DNA of 64,000 nucleotides from Serpentinimonas maccroryi (GCF_000828915.1 NZ_AP014569.1:434001-498000); one strand, 5' to 3'; shown: positions 1 through 10,840, numbered from the stretch's first letter. Translations and numbers: made by a program. The notes: generated from the letters alone by a model not told the origin.

Positions 1-242
1 CAGCGCAGCGCCTGGTGCGTGGCAACGATGGCCTGTTTCGCAGCGCCGACGGCGGCCCGCTGCCGGCAGACGCCACCGCCACGCTGATCGACGGCGCCCT
101 CGAGGGCTCGAACGTGAACCCGGTCGAGGCCATGGTGGGCATGATCAGCGTGGCGCGCCAGTTCGAACTGCAACTGCGCATGCTGCAAAACGCCGAGCGC
201 AACGACCAAACCGCCGCCCGCCTGTTGAATCTGCAGGGCTAA
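1..242 (+). CDS. flgF: Flagellar basal-body rod protein FlgF (3' part)
   Basis: The gene enters from the left edge; the first complete codon starts at base 3, and the last 79 codons to TAA at 240-242 are present. The visible C-terminus contains LEGSNVNPVEAMVGMI, the conserved C-terminal signature of rod and hook proteins (FlgF, FlgG, FlgE), followed by a helical tail rich in Gln and Arg. FlgF is a proximal rod component exported by the flagellar type III apparatus. It lies 30 bp upstream of flgG in the usual flgF-flgG order, which separates it from the similar FlgG. The N-terminus is outside the window. Confidence 0.9.
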   Translation, partial: AQRLVRGNDGLFRSADGGPLPADATATLIDGALEGSNVNPVEAMVGMISVARQFELQLRMLQNAERNDQTAARLLNLQG

Positions 243-272
243 ACCCGGCCCTTTGCACCCTAGGAGCACACC

Positions 273-1055
273 ATGATTAACTCACTGCAGATCGCCAGCA
301 CCGGCATGCGCGCGATGCAAACCCAGCTCGACGTGATTTCGCACAATCTGGCCAACGTCTCGACCACGGGTTTTAAGCGCAGCAGCGCCATGTTCGAAGA
401 CTTGATCTACCAAAATCTGCGTCAGGTCGGGGCCCCCAACTCCGAGCAGGCCGAGCTGCCCACCGGTTTGCAGCTCGGGCTGGGGGTGCGCACCGTGGCC
501 ACCGCGCGCACCTTCACCCAAGGCAGCTTGCAAAAAACCGAAAACCAGCTTGACGTGGCGATCAACGGCGACGGTTTTTTCCAGATCGAAATGCCCGACG
601 GCAGCACCGCCTTCACGCGCGACGGCAGCTTCAAGATCACCGCCGAGGGCCGCTTGGTGAACAACAGCGGCATGCCAGTGATCGGCGCGGTGACCATTCC
701 GCGCGATGCGCGCAGCGTCACCATCGGCGCAGACGGTCAGGTGACGGTGCTGGTGGGCACCAACCCGGCGCCACAGCCGGCGGGCACGATCACGCTCGCC
801 ACCTTCATCAACCCGGCGGGGCTGGAGCCGCGCGGTCAAAACCTATTCACCGAAACCGCGGCCTCAGGTGAGGCGGCTGTGGGTGCACCCGGCAGCGAAG
901 GGCGCGGCCCGGTGCTGCAGGGCTTTTTGGAAAGTTCCAACGTGAATGTGGTGCAAGAGCTGGTGGCCATGATCCAGACCCAGCGCGCCTACGAACTCAA
1001 CTCGCGCGCCGTCCAGACCTCGGACCAGATGCTGGCGCGGCTGGCGCAGATTTGA
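273..1055 (+). CDS. flgG: Flagellar distal rod protein FlgG
   Basis: This 260-residue protein matches the usual FlgG length. The N-terminus (SLQIASTGMRAMQTQLDVIS, then HNLANVSTTGFK) is the flagellar rod motif, and the C-terminus (LESSNVNVVQELVAMIQTQR, then AYELNSRAVQTSDQML) is the matching helical domain. FlgG forms the distal rod crossing the periplasm and is exported without a cleaved signal peptide. An AGGAG-like Shine-Dalgarno stands 6-7 bases before the ATG. It sits between flgF and flgH in a conserved operon. Confidence 0.97.
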   Translation: MINSLQIASTGMRAMQTQLDVISHNLANVSTTGFKRSSAMFEDLIYQNLRQVGAPNSEQAELPTGLQLGLGVRTVATARTFTQGSLQKTENQLDVAINGDGFFQIEMPDGSTAFTRDGSFKITAEGRLVNNSGMPVIGAVTIPRDARSVTIGADGQVTVLVGTNPAPQPAGTITLATFINPAGLEPRGQNLFTETAASGEAAVGAPGSEGRGPVLQGFLESSNVNVVQELVAMIQTQRAYELNSRAVQTSDQMLARLAQI

Positions 1056-1118
1056 AGCGGGTTGAAGCGATTCCGCAACCGCGCCCTTAAACCCAGCCGA
1101 CCTTCCGGATTACGCATC

Positions 1119-1868
1119 ATGAATCCCTTACTGCCGCGCAGGCCCATGGCTGTGCATTTTGTACGACCCGTACGCAGCGGCCCACGTGGGTCGGTGCTGC
1201 TGGTGACCCTGCTGGGCGCGCTGGTCTTGAGCGGCTGCGAAACCCTGTCGCAAGTGCCCCAAGTCGATCTGGTGCCGGCGCCGCGCACCCTCGACTTCCC
1301 GCAGGCGCAGGCCGCACCGGCGGCACCGCTCAACGGCAGCCTGTTTGCCGCCGCCACCTTTCGTCCGGGCTTTGAAGACCATCGCGCGCGCTTGGTGGGC
1401 GATGCGCTCACTATCCAGATCAGCGAACGCGTCAGCGCCACGCAAGAGAGCGCGACCACGGTCAACCGCAATTCGGAGCTCAGCGCTGGAGTGACCGCTT
1501 TTCCGCTGGCGCGTGCACGCGAGCTCGGGCGCTTGCGCACTGCGGCCGAGACCGAAAACAGCTTCAACGCCGACGGCTCGACCGAAGCCACCCACACCTT
1601 TGCCGGCAGCATCACGGCGGTGGTGACGCAGGTGCTGCCCAACGGGCACCTGGTGGTGGTGGGCGAAAAACAGATCGGTGTGAACCAGAACGTGGATGTG
1701 CTGCAGTTTTCGGGCACGGTCGATCCGCGCACCATCCGACCCGGCAACACGGTTCAGTCGACCCAAGTGGCCAACGTGCGCGTGCTCTCGCGCGGCCGCG
1801 GCGCGCAGGCCGATGCGCACACATTTGGCTGGTTGGCACGCTTCTTTTTAACGCTTATGCCGTTCTAA
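1119..1868 (+). CDS. flgH: Flagellar L-ring lipoprotein FlgH
   Basis: FlgH forms the outer-membrane L ring around the flagellar rod. The lipobox LSGC follows a hydrophobic stretch (VLLVTLLGALVLSGC), so the protein should be lipidated on that cysteine and anchored in the outer membrane. The body contains the family pattern LVGDALTIQISERVSA, and the end is GWLARFFLTLMPF. I chose ATG 1119 (249 residues). ATG 1146 gives an even more compact signal peptide, and an in-frame ATG at 1062 would add 19 residues of unlikely leader. It lies between flgG and flgI. Confidence 0.93.
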   Translation: MNPLLPRRPMAVHFVRPVRSGPRGSVLLVTLLGALVLSGCETLSQVPQVDLVPAPRTLDFPQAQAAPAAPLNGSLFAAATFRPGFEDHRARLVGDALTIQISERVSATQESATTVNRNSELSAGVTAFPLARARELGRLRTAAETENSFNADGSTEATHTFAGSITAVVTQVLPNGHLVVVGEKQIGVNQNVDVLQFSGTVDPRTIRPGNTVQSTQVANVRVLSRGRGAQADAHTFGWLARFFLTLMPF

Positions 1869-1933
1869 AGTTTTACACAATGGGCTCATCGGCTGCTGTT
1901 TGCAGCCGCATGCGCCGCACCGGAGTTTGTACG

Positions 1934-3154
1934 ATGAATCGCCTACCCACCCCACGAGCCACCCGGCCCCGCGTTGCCGCAGGGCCTCTGGGTGCGGTGT
2001 GGGCGCTGGGGCCAGCGCGCCGCCGCCTAGGGTTGGCTGGGCTGTCGCTCTGGGCCGCGCTGGCTGTGTTGGCCATGGGGCTGCTGGCCGCCGCCCCCCT
2101 GCAGGCCAGCACGCGCATTCAAGACGTGGCCTCGGTGCAGGGCGTGCGCAGCAACCCGCTGACCGGCTATGGGCTGGTGGTGGGGCTCGATGGCACCGGC
2201 GACCAAGCGGCCCAAATGCCCTTTAGCGCGCAGTCGCTGCGCAACTACCTCGAGCAACACGGCCTGAGCCTGCCGCCGGGCGCCAACTTTCAGCCGCGCA
2301 ACGTGGCGGCGGTGCTGGTCACGGCGCAGCTGCCGGCCTTTGCCCAGCCGGGGCAGGCCATCGATATCACGGTGTCGTCGATCGGCAATGCGCGCTCGCT
2401 GCGCGGCGGCACCCTCATCACCACGCCCTTGCGCGGGGTCGATGGCCAGATCTACGCCTTGGCACAGGGCAATTTGATCGTCGGCGGCGCCGGGGCCGCA
2501 GCCGCCGGCGCCCAGGTGGTGATCAACCACTTGAGTGTGGGTCGCATCCCCAACGGCGGCCAGGTGGAGCGCAGCGTGCCCACGCCTTTTTTGCTCGGCA
2601 CCACCATCGACCTGAACCTGAACGCCGCCGACTTTCAAACCGCGCGCCGGGTGGCGCTGTCGATCAACCAAGCCAAGGGCGCGGGCACGGCGCAAGCGCT
2701 CGACGGCCGCGTGGTGCGCCTGCGCGCCCCGACCGACCCCAACGAGCGCGTCGCCTTTTTGGCCGATATCGAGCAGTTGCCGCTGCAGCTGGCGCCGCCC
2801 ACGGCGCGCGTGGTGGTGAATTCGCGCACCGGCTCGGTGGTCATGAACCAGAGCGTGACCCTGGCCCCGGCGGCGGTGGCGCACGGCAACCTCACGGTCA
2901 CCATCCGCGTTACGCCGCAAGTGGCCATGCCACCGCCGTTTGCCCCGCCCGGCACGCCACCGGTGGTGGTCGAACAGGCCGAGGTGCAGATCGGCCAAGA
3001 GGGCGGGGCGCTGATCCAACTGCCCGCCAGCACCCAACTCAGCGAGGTGGTGCGCGCCCTCAACGCCATGGGGGCCACGCCGATGGATCTGGTCTCGATT
3101 CTGCAAGCCTTGCGCGCGGCCGGCTCGCTGCGCGCCGAACTCGAGGTGATCTGA
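1934..3154 (+). CDS. flgI: Flagellar P-ring protein FlgI
   Basis: FlgI assembles into the periplasmic P ring in the peptidoglycan layer. The mature start (STRIQDVASVQGVRSNPLTG) directly follows a Sec signal peptide with an LAAAPLQA cleavage region. It contains the conserved GYGLVVGLDGTGDQ and ends with LRAAGSLRAELEVI, typical of the family. ATG 1934 is preferred: GGAG at 1922-1925 is well spaced before it, whereas an upstream in-frame ATG at 1880 would add 18 residues. The 406-residue product has an extended Arg-rich segment before the hydrophobic core. The flgJ ATG follows 2 bases after the stop. Confidence 0.96.
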   Translation: MNRLPTPRATRPRVAAGPLGAVWALGPARRRLGLAGLSLWAALAVLAMGLLAAAPLQASTRIQDVASVQGVRSNPLTGYGLVVGLDGTGDQAAQMPFSAQSLRNYLEQHGLSLPPGANFQPRNVAAVLVTAQLPAFAQPGQAIDITVSSIGNARSLRGGTLITTPLRGVDGQIYALAQGNLIVGGAGAAAAGAQVVINHLSVGRIPNGGQVERSVPTPFLLGTTIDLNLNAADFQTARRVALSINQAKGAGTAQALDGRVVRLRAPTDPNERVAFLADIEQLPLQLAPPTARVVVNSRTGSVVMNQSVTLAPAAVAHGNLTVTIRVTPQVAMPPPFAPPGTPPVVVEQAEVQIGQEGGALIQLPASTQLSEVVRALNAMGATPMDLVSILQALRAAGSLRAELEVI

Positions 3155-3156
3155 GC

Positions 3157-4056
3157 ATGAACACCCAGCCTGCCGCTGCCTCGGGCGCTGCGCTGGTGCT
3201 GGCGCAGCAGCGCGGGCTGGCCGCCGACAGCAACTCGCTCAACCAACTCAACCAGCTGGCCGGGCGCGACAGCCGCGCCGCCATCCGCGAGACCGCGCGC
3301 CAGTTCGAGGCCCTTTTTATGCGCGAACTGCTCAAGAGCATGCGCGAAGCGACGATGAGTACCGGACTGATGGGCGACGAAGCCGGTGGCTTGGGCAGCC
3401 AGTTGCTCGACGAGCAATGGGCGGTCAAGCTCACCGGCCTGCCTAGGGGCTTGGGTGAAATGATCGAACGCCAACTGATGCAACAAACCCAGGGCGCGCA
3501 GGAGCCTGCCAGTGCCGGCCCGGCAGCGGCCCATGCGCCCGCTGCAGCCGTTGCCGCGCGGCCGCCGTTTGCCACCCCGAGCCAAGCCCAAGCCAGCTTC
3601 GTGGCCCAGCACCGCCAGGCGGCGCAGCAGGTCGAGCGCGAGAGCGGCATCCCGGCCAGTTTCATGATCGGCAAGGCCGCGCACGAGACCGGCTGGGGCC
3701 GCAGCCCGATCCGCAACGCCGACGGCTCCGACAGCTTCAACCTCTTTGGCATCAAGGCCACACCGGGCTGGCGCGGGCGCGTGGCCGAGATCACCACCAC
3801 CGAGTACGTCAACGGCGCGCCGCAGCGCATGGTGCAGCGCTTTCGCGCCTACGACAATGCCGTCGATGCCTTTCGCGACTACGCGCGCCTGATCGGGCGC
3901 AGCCCGCGCTACGCCGAAGTGATGCAAAACCTGCACTCGCCCCACGCCTTTGCCCGTGAGGTGCAAGAGGCCGGCTACGCCACCGATCCGCGCTACGCCG
4001 CCAAGCTCGAGCGCATGATCAACGCCACCCTCAACGTCAAGCGAGCCCTGGGCTAA
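3157..4056 (+). CDS. flgJ: Flagellar rod cap and muramidase FlgJ
   Basis: This is the two-domain FlgJ typical of beta- and gammaproteobacteria. The N-terminal rod-capping domain contains QFEALFMRELLKSMREATM (about residues 49-67). After an Ala/Pro-rich linker (about 110-145) comes a glucosaminidase-type peptidoglycan hydrolase domain with ESGIPASFMIGKAAHETGWG, whose His-Glu pair lies in the catalytic region, and SDSFNLFGIKA. FlgJ caps the growing rod and opens the peptidoglycan. The 299-residue length is normal. It lies 2 bp after flgI and 12 bp before flgK. Confidence 0.96.
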   Translation: MNTQPAAASGAALVLAQQRGLAADSNSLNQLNQLAGRDSRAAIRETARQFEALFMRELLKSMREATMSTGLMGDEAGGLGSQLLDEQWAVKLTGLPRGLGEMIERQLMQQTQGAQEPASAGPAAAHAPAAAVAARPPFATPSQAQASFVAQHRQAAQQVERESGIPASFMIGKAAHETGWGRSPIRNADGSDSFNLFGIKATPGWRGRVAEITTTEYVNGAPQRMVQRFRAYDNAVDAFRDYARLIGRSPRYAEVMQNLHSPHAFAREVQEAGYATDPRYAAKLERMINATLNVKRALG

Positions 4057-4068
4057 GCGGAGGCTGTC

Positions 4069-5979
4069 ATGAGTTTCAACATCGGCGTCACCAGCTTATT
4101 GAGCAACCAGGCCGCGTTGCAGGTGGTTGGGCACAACATCGCCAACGCCAACACGCCCGGCTTTTCCCGCCAAACCGTGAGCTTGCAGCAAGTGCCAGGG
4201 CAGCAGTTTGGTATCGGCTATTTCGGTCGAGGGGTGCAGGTGGCTGGGGTGGAGCGTGCCTTCAACCAGTTCCTCACGCGCGAGGCCAACATCACGGCGG
4301 CGGCTTCCGAGGCATCCAAACTGCGCTATCAACGCTTGCAAGCGCTCGAAGCCCTGTTCCCCATGGGTGCCGCTGGCCTAGGGCAGCAGCTCAATGGTTT
4401 TTTGAATTCGTGGGCAGATGCCCTGGCCTCGCCCACCAACCAAACGGCACGCGCCGTGGTGCTCACGGGCGCCGACGACCTTGCACGGCGCCTCAATGGC
4501 AGCGCCGAACAGCTCGAGCAGTTGCGCACCACCACCCGCGCCCAGCTAGATGCCAGCCTTGCCCAAATCAACCAGCTCAGCGCCGGGGTTGCGCAGATGA
4601 ATCAGCGCATCGTCGATGGTTTTGCTGCCGGTGTTCCGCCCAACGACTTGCTCGACCAGCGCGACCGGTTGCTGGCAGACCTGAATCGCATCATCCAAGT
4701 GCATACTTTGGAGGCCGACGACCGTTCGATGACGGTGTTTGTCGGAGGAAGCATGCCGCTGGTGCTGGGTTCACGCGCCACGGCGCTGGTGGGCTCCGAG
4801 AGCATCAGCCCCGATGGCCGTTACACCGTGGGCTTTGGCAACGCTGCCACCGTGCTCAACGACGATTTGATCGGTGGCGGCACGCTGCGCGGGGCCCTGA
4901 CTTTTTTCAATGACGATGTGGCTGGCGTGAGCAACCAACTCGGGCGCTTGGCCCTGGCCACACTCGAGCTGACGAATCGCCAGCACCGTCAAGGTCTGGA
5001 TTTGAATGGTCAGGAGGGGCAGGATTTTTTCCGGCCCCTTGCGGCCAGCTACTGGACCCAGGCCGTGGTGCCAGTGGTCAACACCGTGACGCCTCCTACG
5101 GCATTGAACGTGAGCGTGGGCATGGACCCTGCCGCTGACACACCGACGCAGTTTCGGGCATCGGACTACCGGGTCACTTTCACGGGTGCTGGTGCTGGCA
5201 ACCTGACCCGCATCAGCGATGGCTTCAGCGTCTCCTTTGCCGCGCCGACCACCGATTTGACCTTGGACGGACTGCGCTTTGGCGGTCTGGCCAGTGGTGC
5301 TGCAGGAACCGAGGTGCTGCTGCGTCCGTTTCGGGGCGTGGCTGCTGCCATGGCGGTGAATCTGTCTGCGCCTTCGCAGCTGGCGCTGTCCAGCCCGGTG
5401 GTGGTTGCGGCGGCGGCGGGCAATTCTGGCAATGCACAAGTGGAGGCCCTGTATCGGCCCACCGGGCAAATGCCACCGTTTGCTGATGTACCGGCCACGA
5501 TCACCTTTGTTGCCGGCGGCTACACCATCAACGGCGGACCTACGCAAGCTTTTGTTTCGGGCCAAGCAATAGTGGGCAGCGGTTTCAGCCTCACCCTGCG
5601 CGGCGCGCCAGCCGTCGGCGACACCTTTAACGTGCGTGAGCCGCTGCCCACAGAAAACTTGCGCCAGAATGCCGGCAACGGCCAAGCGCTGCTGGCGCTG
5701 CGCGACCTAGCGACCATCGACGGTTTTATGCTGTCGGATGGGTACATCCCGGTCTTTAGCGCCGTGGCGGCTGGTTTGCAGCGGGCGCAAACCGATTCCG
5801 AATTTCACACCCGCTTGGCGCTCAATGCCGAGAGTGCGCGCGCCAATCAGGCTGGCGTCAACCTTGACGAAGAGGCGGCGCGGTTGCTGCAGTTCCAGCA
5901 GGCTTACCAAGCCAGTGCGCGCTATCTGCAAAGCATGCAGTCGATTTTTGATACCTTGCTGGCCAGCTTTGGTCGTTAA
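4069..5979 (+). CDS. flgK: Flagellar hook-associated protein 1 FlgK
   Basis: FlgK forms the first hook-filament junction zone. The N-terminus (LLSNQAALQVVGHNIANANT, then PGFSRQTV) and the C-terminus (GVNLDEEAARLLQFQQAYQA, then SARYLQSMQSIFDTLL) are the two conserved coiled-coil halves of the family. The variable central part (about residues 330-520) is the surface-exposed region. At 636 residues it is a fairly long FlgK. The base composition of the centre looks less GC-skewed than flgI/flgJ, as is common for exposed flagellar domains. It is followed 12 bp later by flgL. Confidence 0.95.
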   Translation: MSFNIGVTSLLSNQAALQVVGHNIANANTPGFSRQTVSLQQVPGQQFGIGYFGRGVQVAGVERAFNQFLTREANITAAASEASKLRYQRLQALEALFPMGAAGLGQQLNGFLNSWADALASPTNQTARAVVLTGADDLARRLNGSAEQLEQLRTTTRAQLDASLAQINQLSAGVAQMNQRIVDGFAAGVPPNDLLDQRDRLLADLNRIIQVHTLEADDRSMTVFVGGSMPLVLGSRATALVGSESISPDGRYTVGFGNAATVLNDDLIGGGTLRGALTFFNDDVAGVSNQLGRLALATLELTNRQHRQGLDLNGQEGQDFFRPLAASYWTQAVVPVVNTVTPPTALNVSVGMDPAADTPTQFRASDYRVTFTGAGAGNLTRISDGFSVSFAAPTTDLTLDGLRFGGLASGAAGTEVLLRPFRGVAAAMAVNLSAPSQLALSSPVVVAAAAGNSGNAQVEALYRPTGQMPPFADVPATITFVAGGYTINGGPTQAFVSGQAIVGSGFSLTLRGAPAVGDTFNVREPLPTENLRQNAGNGQALLALRDLATIDGFMLSDGYIPVFSAVAAGLQRAQTDSEFHTRLALNAESARANQAGVNLDEEAARLLQFQQAYQASARYLQSMQSIFDTLLASFGR

Positions 5980-5991
5980 AGGAGGGGAACC

Positions 5992-6942
5992 ATGAGCATC
6001 ACACGCGTCGCCACTGCCAATGCCTTTGATGCCAGCATCGCCCGCATTAGCCAGCGCAGCGCCGAATTCTCCGATTTGCAAGAAAAGCTCTCGGCCGGCA
6101 AGCGCGTGCTGCGCGCCAGCGACGACCCGGTGGCCGCCACCATGGCCGAGCGCGAGCACAACCGGATCTTGCGCACCGATGCCGATTTGCGCGCGCTCGA
6201 GCGCTCGCGCTCCAGTCTGCAATTGGCAGAAGGGTCCGTGGCTCAAATGGGCGAATTTTTGGCACGTTTTCAAGAACTGCTGGTGCAGGGCAGCAATTCG
6301 GTGCTGACCAGCAGCGACCGCAATTCCATCAGCCTCGAGATGCGCGGCCTGCGCGAACAGGTGCTGAACCTGGCCAATGTGCAAGACGCCGAGGGCAACG
6401 CTTTGCTCGGTGGTTTGGGCGTGACCAACGCCAGCGGTCGGCCGTTTGAGCAAGTCGGGCCGCCGACCGGCGTCACGACGCGCCTGCTCGCCGGGCAAGC
6501 GGCGGCGACCGAAGTCGGGCTGCCCAACCGCGTCGATGGCGATTTTGCCTTGAACAACTTGGCCTCAGCCGACCCTGGAGTGGTGGGCAACACCGACCTG
6601 TTTGCCATCATGCAGCGCGCCATTGACACGCTCGAAGACACGGGCTTGAGCGCAACCGCGCGCACGGCAGCGCTGGCGCATGTCAACGCCGATTTACAAA
6701 CCGGCCAAGACCGTTTGCTGCTGGTGCGCGGCCGTTTGGGCGAATTGCTGCAACGTGCCGACAGCATCGACAGCATGTTGCAAGACCGCTCGCTGGCTGG
6801 GCAGCAGGCCCTGTCGCAACTCACCGACCTCGACATGGTGCGCGCGATCTCCGATTTCCAAACGCGGCAACTGGGGCTGCAAGCAGCGCTGCAGTCTTAC
6901 GCTCAGGTGCAGCGTTTGTCGTTGTTTCAGTTCATCGCCTGA
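5992..6942 (+). CDS. flgL: Flagellar hook-associated protein 3 FlgL
   Basis: FlgL forms the second hook-filament junction and resembles flagellin. The N-terminal half contains FSDLQEKLSAGKRVLRASDD, PVAATMAEREHN and ALERSRSSLQLAEGSV. The C-terminal helix ends DLDMVRAISDFQTRQLGLQA followed by LQSYAQVQRLSLFQFIA. An AAAGGAGGGG ribosome-binding site lies just before the ATG. It is the last gene of the flg operon here and is closed by the hairpin at 6957-6997, which it shares with the convergent groL. Confidence 0.95.
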   Translation: MSITRVATANAFDASIARISQRSAEFSDLQEKLSAGKRVLRASDDPVAATMAEREHNRILRTDADLRALERSRSSLQLAEGSVAQMGEFLARFQELLVQGSNSVLTSSDRNSISLEMRGLREQVLNLANVQDAEGNALLGGLGVTNASGRPFEQVGPPTGVTTRLLAGQAAATEVGLPNRVDGDFALNNLASADPGVVGNTDLFAIMQRAIDTLEDTGLSATARTAALAHVNADLQTGQDRLLLVRGRLGELLQRADSIDSMLQDRSLAGQQALSQLTDLDMVRAISDFQTRQLGLQAALQSYAQVQRLSLFQFIA

Positions 6943-6956
6943 GTTTGCGGCGCGCA

Positions 6957-6997
6957 CAAAAAAAGCCGGGAGGCTCTGCAGCTCCCCGGCTATTTTG
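6957..6997. terminator. Bidirectional rho-independent terminator between flgL and groL
   Basis: Arms AGCCGGG (6964-6970) and CCCGGCT (6985-6991), extended by AG/CT with one bulged C, form a GC-rich hairpin. It has an A-run on the left (a U-run when read leftwards) and TATTTT on the right, so it can stop both flgL (+) and groL (-) transcription. Confidence 0.8.
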
Positions 6998-7057
6998 GTT
7001 CGCCAGCCCCGAACCCAGAAGGCCCGTGCTGGCGACCAGTGGCTCACGCCAGCGACA

Positions 7058-8710
<1,653 letters not shown>

Positions 8711-8747
8711 CTATCCTTGAAATTTGTGGGGGTGGATGGGGCGCGCT

Positions 8748-9038
8748 TCAGCGCACGACGACCGCGAACAGGTCGTCTTCTTTCATGACCAGCAGCTCGT
8801 CGCCATCGACCTTGACGGTCTGGCCGCTGTACTTGCCAAACAACACGCGGTCGCCGACCTGCACGCTCAGGGCTTTGGTTTCGCCTTTGTCGTTGGTCTT
8901 GCCCGGGCCGACGGCCAGCACTTCACCTTGGTCGGGTTTTTCGGCGGCGTTGTCGGGGATCACGATGCCCGAAGCGGTTTTGGTTTCCTGTTCCAAGCGC
9001 TTGACGATCACGCGATCGGCGAGGGGGCGAAGTTTCAT
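8748..9038 (-). CDS. groS: Co-chaperonin GroES (Hsp10)
   Basis: The 96-residue product starts [20 protein letters not shown] and contains the mobile loop ([20 protein letters not shown]) and the family pattern [20 protein letters not shown]. GroES forms the heptameric lid of GroEL. ATG 9038 is chosen because AGGAG stands just upstream and the reading frame before it is unlike GroES. It is the first gene of the groSL operon, with a leader of roughly 100 bases after the CIRCE element. Confidence 0.98.
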   Translation of the reverse strand: MKLRPLADRVIVKRLEQETKTASGIVIPDNAAEKPDQGEVLAVGPGKTNDKGETKALSVQVGDRVLFGKYSGQTVKVDGDELLVMKEDDLFAVVVR

Positions 9039-9142
9039 GGGTTCTCCTGTCACAAAAAAGGCACACACAAAGGTGCGGTTGCTACGAAAGTCGTGGGGGC
9101 CGGCCGCGGCTGCCTTGGGCAGGCCGCCGACCGAGGCCGTTG

Positions 9143-9169
9143 TTAGCACCAACCACCAACGAGTGCTAA
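9143..9169 (-). promoter_or_regulatory. CIRCE operator (HrcA-binding inverted repeat)
   Basis: In plus-strand orientation the element reads TTAGCACCA, nine bases, GAGTGCTAA. This matches the CIRCE consensus TTAGCACTC-N9-GAGTGCTAA; the right arm is perfect and the left arm differs at its last two bases. It lies immediately downstream of the -10 box of the groS promoter, the usual position for HrcA repression of groESL. Confidence 0.9.
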
Positions 9170-9196
9170 TGATAAGGGCGCAGCGCCGCTTTTCAA
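9169..9196 (-). promoter_or_regulatory. groSL promoter, sigma70/sigma32-like
   Basis: Read on the minus strand: -35 TTGAAA (9196-9191, preceded by C to give CTTGAAA, the sigma32-like -35 core), a 16-base spacer, then TATCAT (9174-9169). The CIRCE element begins at the last base of the -10. The -10 resembles sigma70 more than the sigma32 CCCCAT box, so dual use is possible but inferred. Confidence 0.6.
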
Positions 9197-9213
9197 GGGG
9201 GGGTGGCGAAAAT

Positions 9214-9777
9214 CTACGCTTGGTCTTGCGGCCACAGCCCGGCCAAGCGTTCGCGCGGCCAGCCGGTCAGGCGCTGCAGCAGCGCCCAGTCGAAGCCCGG
9301 CCCGGGGTCGGCCTTGCGCCCAGGGGCGATGTGCTGGTGCCCGGCCACGTGCTCAATCGGGTAGCGCGCCGCGAGCTCGAGGCACAGCGCGGCCAGCGTT
9401 GGGTACTGGGCTGGCTCGAAGGGCTCGCCTTCCAGGCCTTCGAGCTCGATGCCGATGGAAAAATCGTTGCAGTTGGGCCGGTCCTGCCACTGCGAGGCCC
9501 CGGCATGCCAGGCGCGGCGCTCGCAGTCCACAAACTGCAGCAGCTCGCCGCAGCGGCGAATGAAGTAGTGCGCCGACACCTGCAGGCCCCGGATCGACTC
9601 AAAGTAGGGGTGCGCGCCCCAGTCCAGCGTGCCAGCAAACAGTTGCTCGACCTGCGGGCCGCCGTACTGCCCCGGCGGCAGGCTGATGGAGTGCAACACC
9701 AGCAGCGTGATGCGCGCCTGCGGCGGGCGCGCGCCGTGGTGCGGGCTGGGGCAGCGGCGGGGGGTGGGCATGGGCAC
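9214..9777 (-). CDS. ampD: 1,6-anhydro-N-acetylmuramyl-L-alanine amidase AmpD
   Basis: This cytoplasmic zinc amidase removes the peptide from anhydromuropeptides during cell-wall recycling. The zinc ligands of the family are visible: His in [10 protein letters not shown] (about residue 29), His in [17 protein letters not shown] and the Asp of the same motif; WHAGASQW and FSIGIELEG are also conserved. It has no signal peptide, consistent with AmpD rather than periplasmic AmiD. The 187-residue length is normal. In other bacteria AmpD activity lowers AmpR-dependent beta-lactamase expression; no ampR or ampC lies in the window. Confidence 0.95.
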   Translation of the reverse strand: MPMPTPRRCPSPHHGARPPQARITLLVLHSISLPPGQYGGPQVEQLFAGTLDWGAHPYFESIRGLQVSAHYFIRRCGELLQFVDCERRAWHAGASQWQDRPNCNDFSIGIELEGLEGEPFEPAQYPTLAALCLELAARYPIEHVAGHQHIAPGRKADPGPGFDWALLQRLTGWPRERLAGLWPQDQA

Positions 9778-9938
9778 GGCGGAAGGGCTTTAGGACAAAG
9801 GCGGGTTGGGGGCGGTGAGGTTCAGGATATTGAGTCTAGCTGGAGTGGGCGGCACATTTACCCGAGTCAGTCCAGATAAGGGTGTCAGCCCAGATGTCGA
9901 TGTCCAGATGCCGAGCGCACTGGCTTACACTTGCCGCC

Positions 9939-10802
9939 ATGCAAGCCGATGCCAGCCCCCCACCTGCCCCCAAGCCCGAGCCCGATTCGGGGGCCTGTGG
10001 AGCTGCCGCACCGCCCCCGCCCCCAAGCCTACCCCCGCCACGGCGCATCAAGGGCATCTACGTGCTGCCCAACCTGATCACACTGGCAGGGCTGTTCGGT
10101 GGGTTTTATGCCGTGGTCATGGCCATGAACGGCCGTTTTGATCTGGCCACGCTGGGTATTTTTGCGGCCATGGTGCTCGACAGCCTCGACGGCCGGGTGG
10201 CGCGCCTGACGCGCACGCAAAGCGCCTTTGGCGAGCAGATGGACTCGCTGGCCGATATGGTCTCGTTTGGCGCCGCGCCGGCGCTGGTGGCTTACGAGTG
10301 GGCGCTGTACGACCTGGGGCGCTGGGGCTGGATTGCGGCTTTTGTCTATTGCGCCTGCGCGGCGCTGCGGTTGGCGCGCTTTAATGTGAACACCGCCGTG
10401 GTCGATCGGCGCTACTTCCAGGGCCTGCCCTCGCCGGCGGCGGCGGCGCTGGTGGCGGGCTTCATCTGGCTGGCGACCGAGTTCGAGGTCAGCCCCCCCG
10501 ATCTGGTCTGGCCGATGTTCGCCCTCATGCTTTACGCTGGGCTGACCATGGTCTCCAACATCCCCTTTTACAGCTTCAAAGACCTCAACCTCAAGCGCAG
10601 CGTGCCGTTCGTGGTGATCGTGCTGGTGGCGTTGGGGATCGCGGTGATCAACATCCATCCGCCGCTGGTGCTGTTTGGCCTGATCGCCGGCTATGCCGCC
10701 TCGGGCTACGTGGTGTATGGCTGGCGCAAGCTGCGCGGCGAGCCCACCAGCGTGGTGAGCACCAGCACCCACGACCCAGACGAAAAAGACCTTCACCGCT
10801 GA
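9939..10802 (+). CDS. pssA: CDP-diacylglycerol-serine O-phosphatidyltransferase
   Basis: This membrane enzyme makes phosphatidylserine, the precursor of phosphatidylethanolamine. The CDP-alcohol phosphotransferase signature is complete: DSLDGRVARLTRTQSAFGEQ followed by MDSLADMVSFG gives the pattern D-x2-DG-x2-AR-x8-G-x3-D-x3-D. Several hydrophobic segments surround it. The first 40 residues are a Pro-rich cytoplasmic tail before RRIKGIYVLPNLITLAGL. ATG 9939 gives 287 residues; extending to 9882 adds 19 residues of unlikely sequence. It is upstream of, but separated from, the leuA leader. Confidence 0.94.
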   Translation: MQADASPPPAPKPEPDSGACGAAAPPPPPSLPPPRRIKGIYVLPNLITLAGLFGGFYAVVMAMNGRFDLATLGIFAAMVLDSLDGRVARLTRTQSAFGEQMDSLADMVSFGAAPALVAYEWALYDLGRWGWIAAFVYCACAALRLARFNVNTAVVDRRYFQGLPSPAAAALVAGFIWLATEFEVSPPDLVWPMFALMLYAGLTMVSNIPFYSFKDLNLKRSVPFVVIVLVALGIAVINIHPPLVLFGLIAGYAASGYVVYGWRKLRGEPTSVVSTSTHDPDEKDLHR

Positions 10803-10840
10803 AGGTGATAGGCAGGGGCAATCATCCGCCCGGCTGGGCA

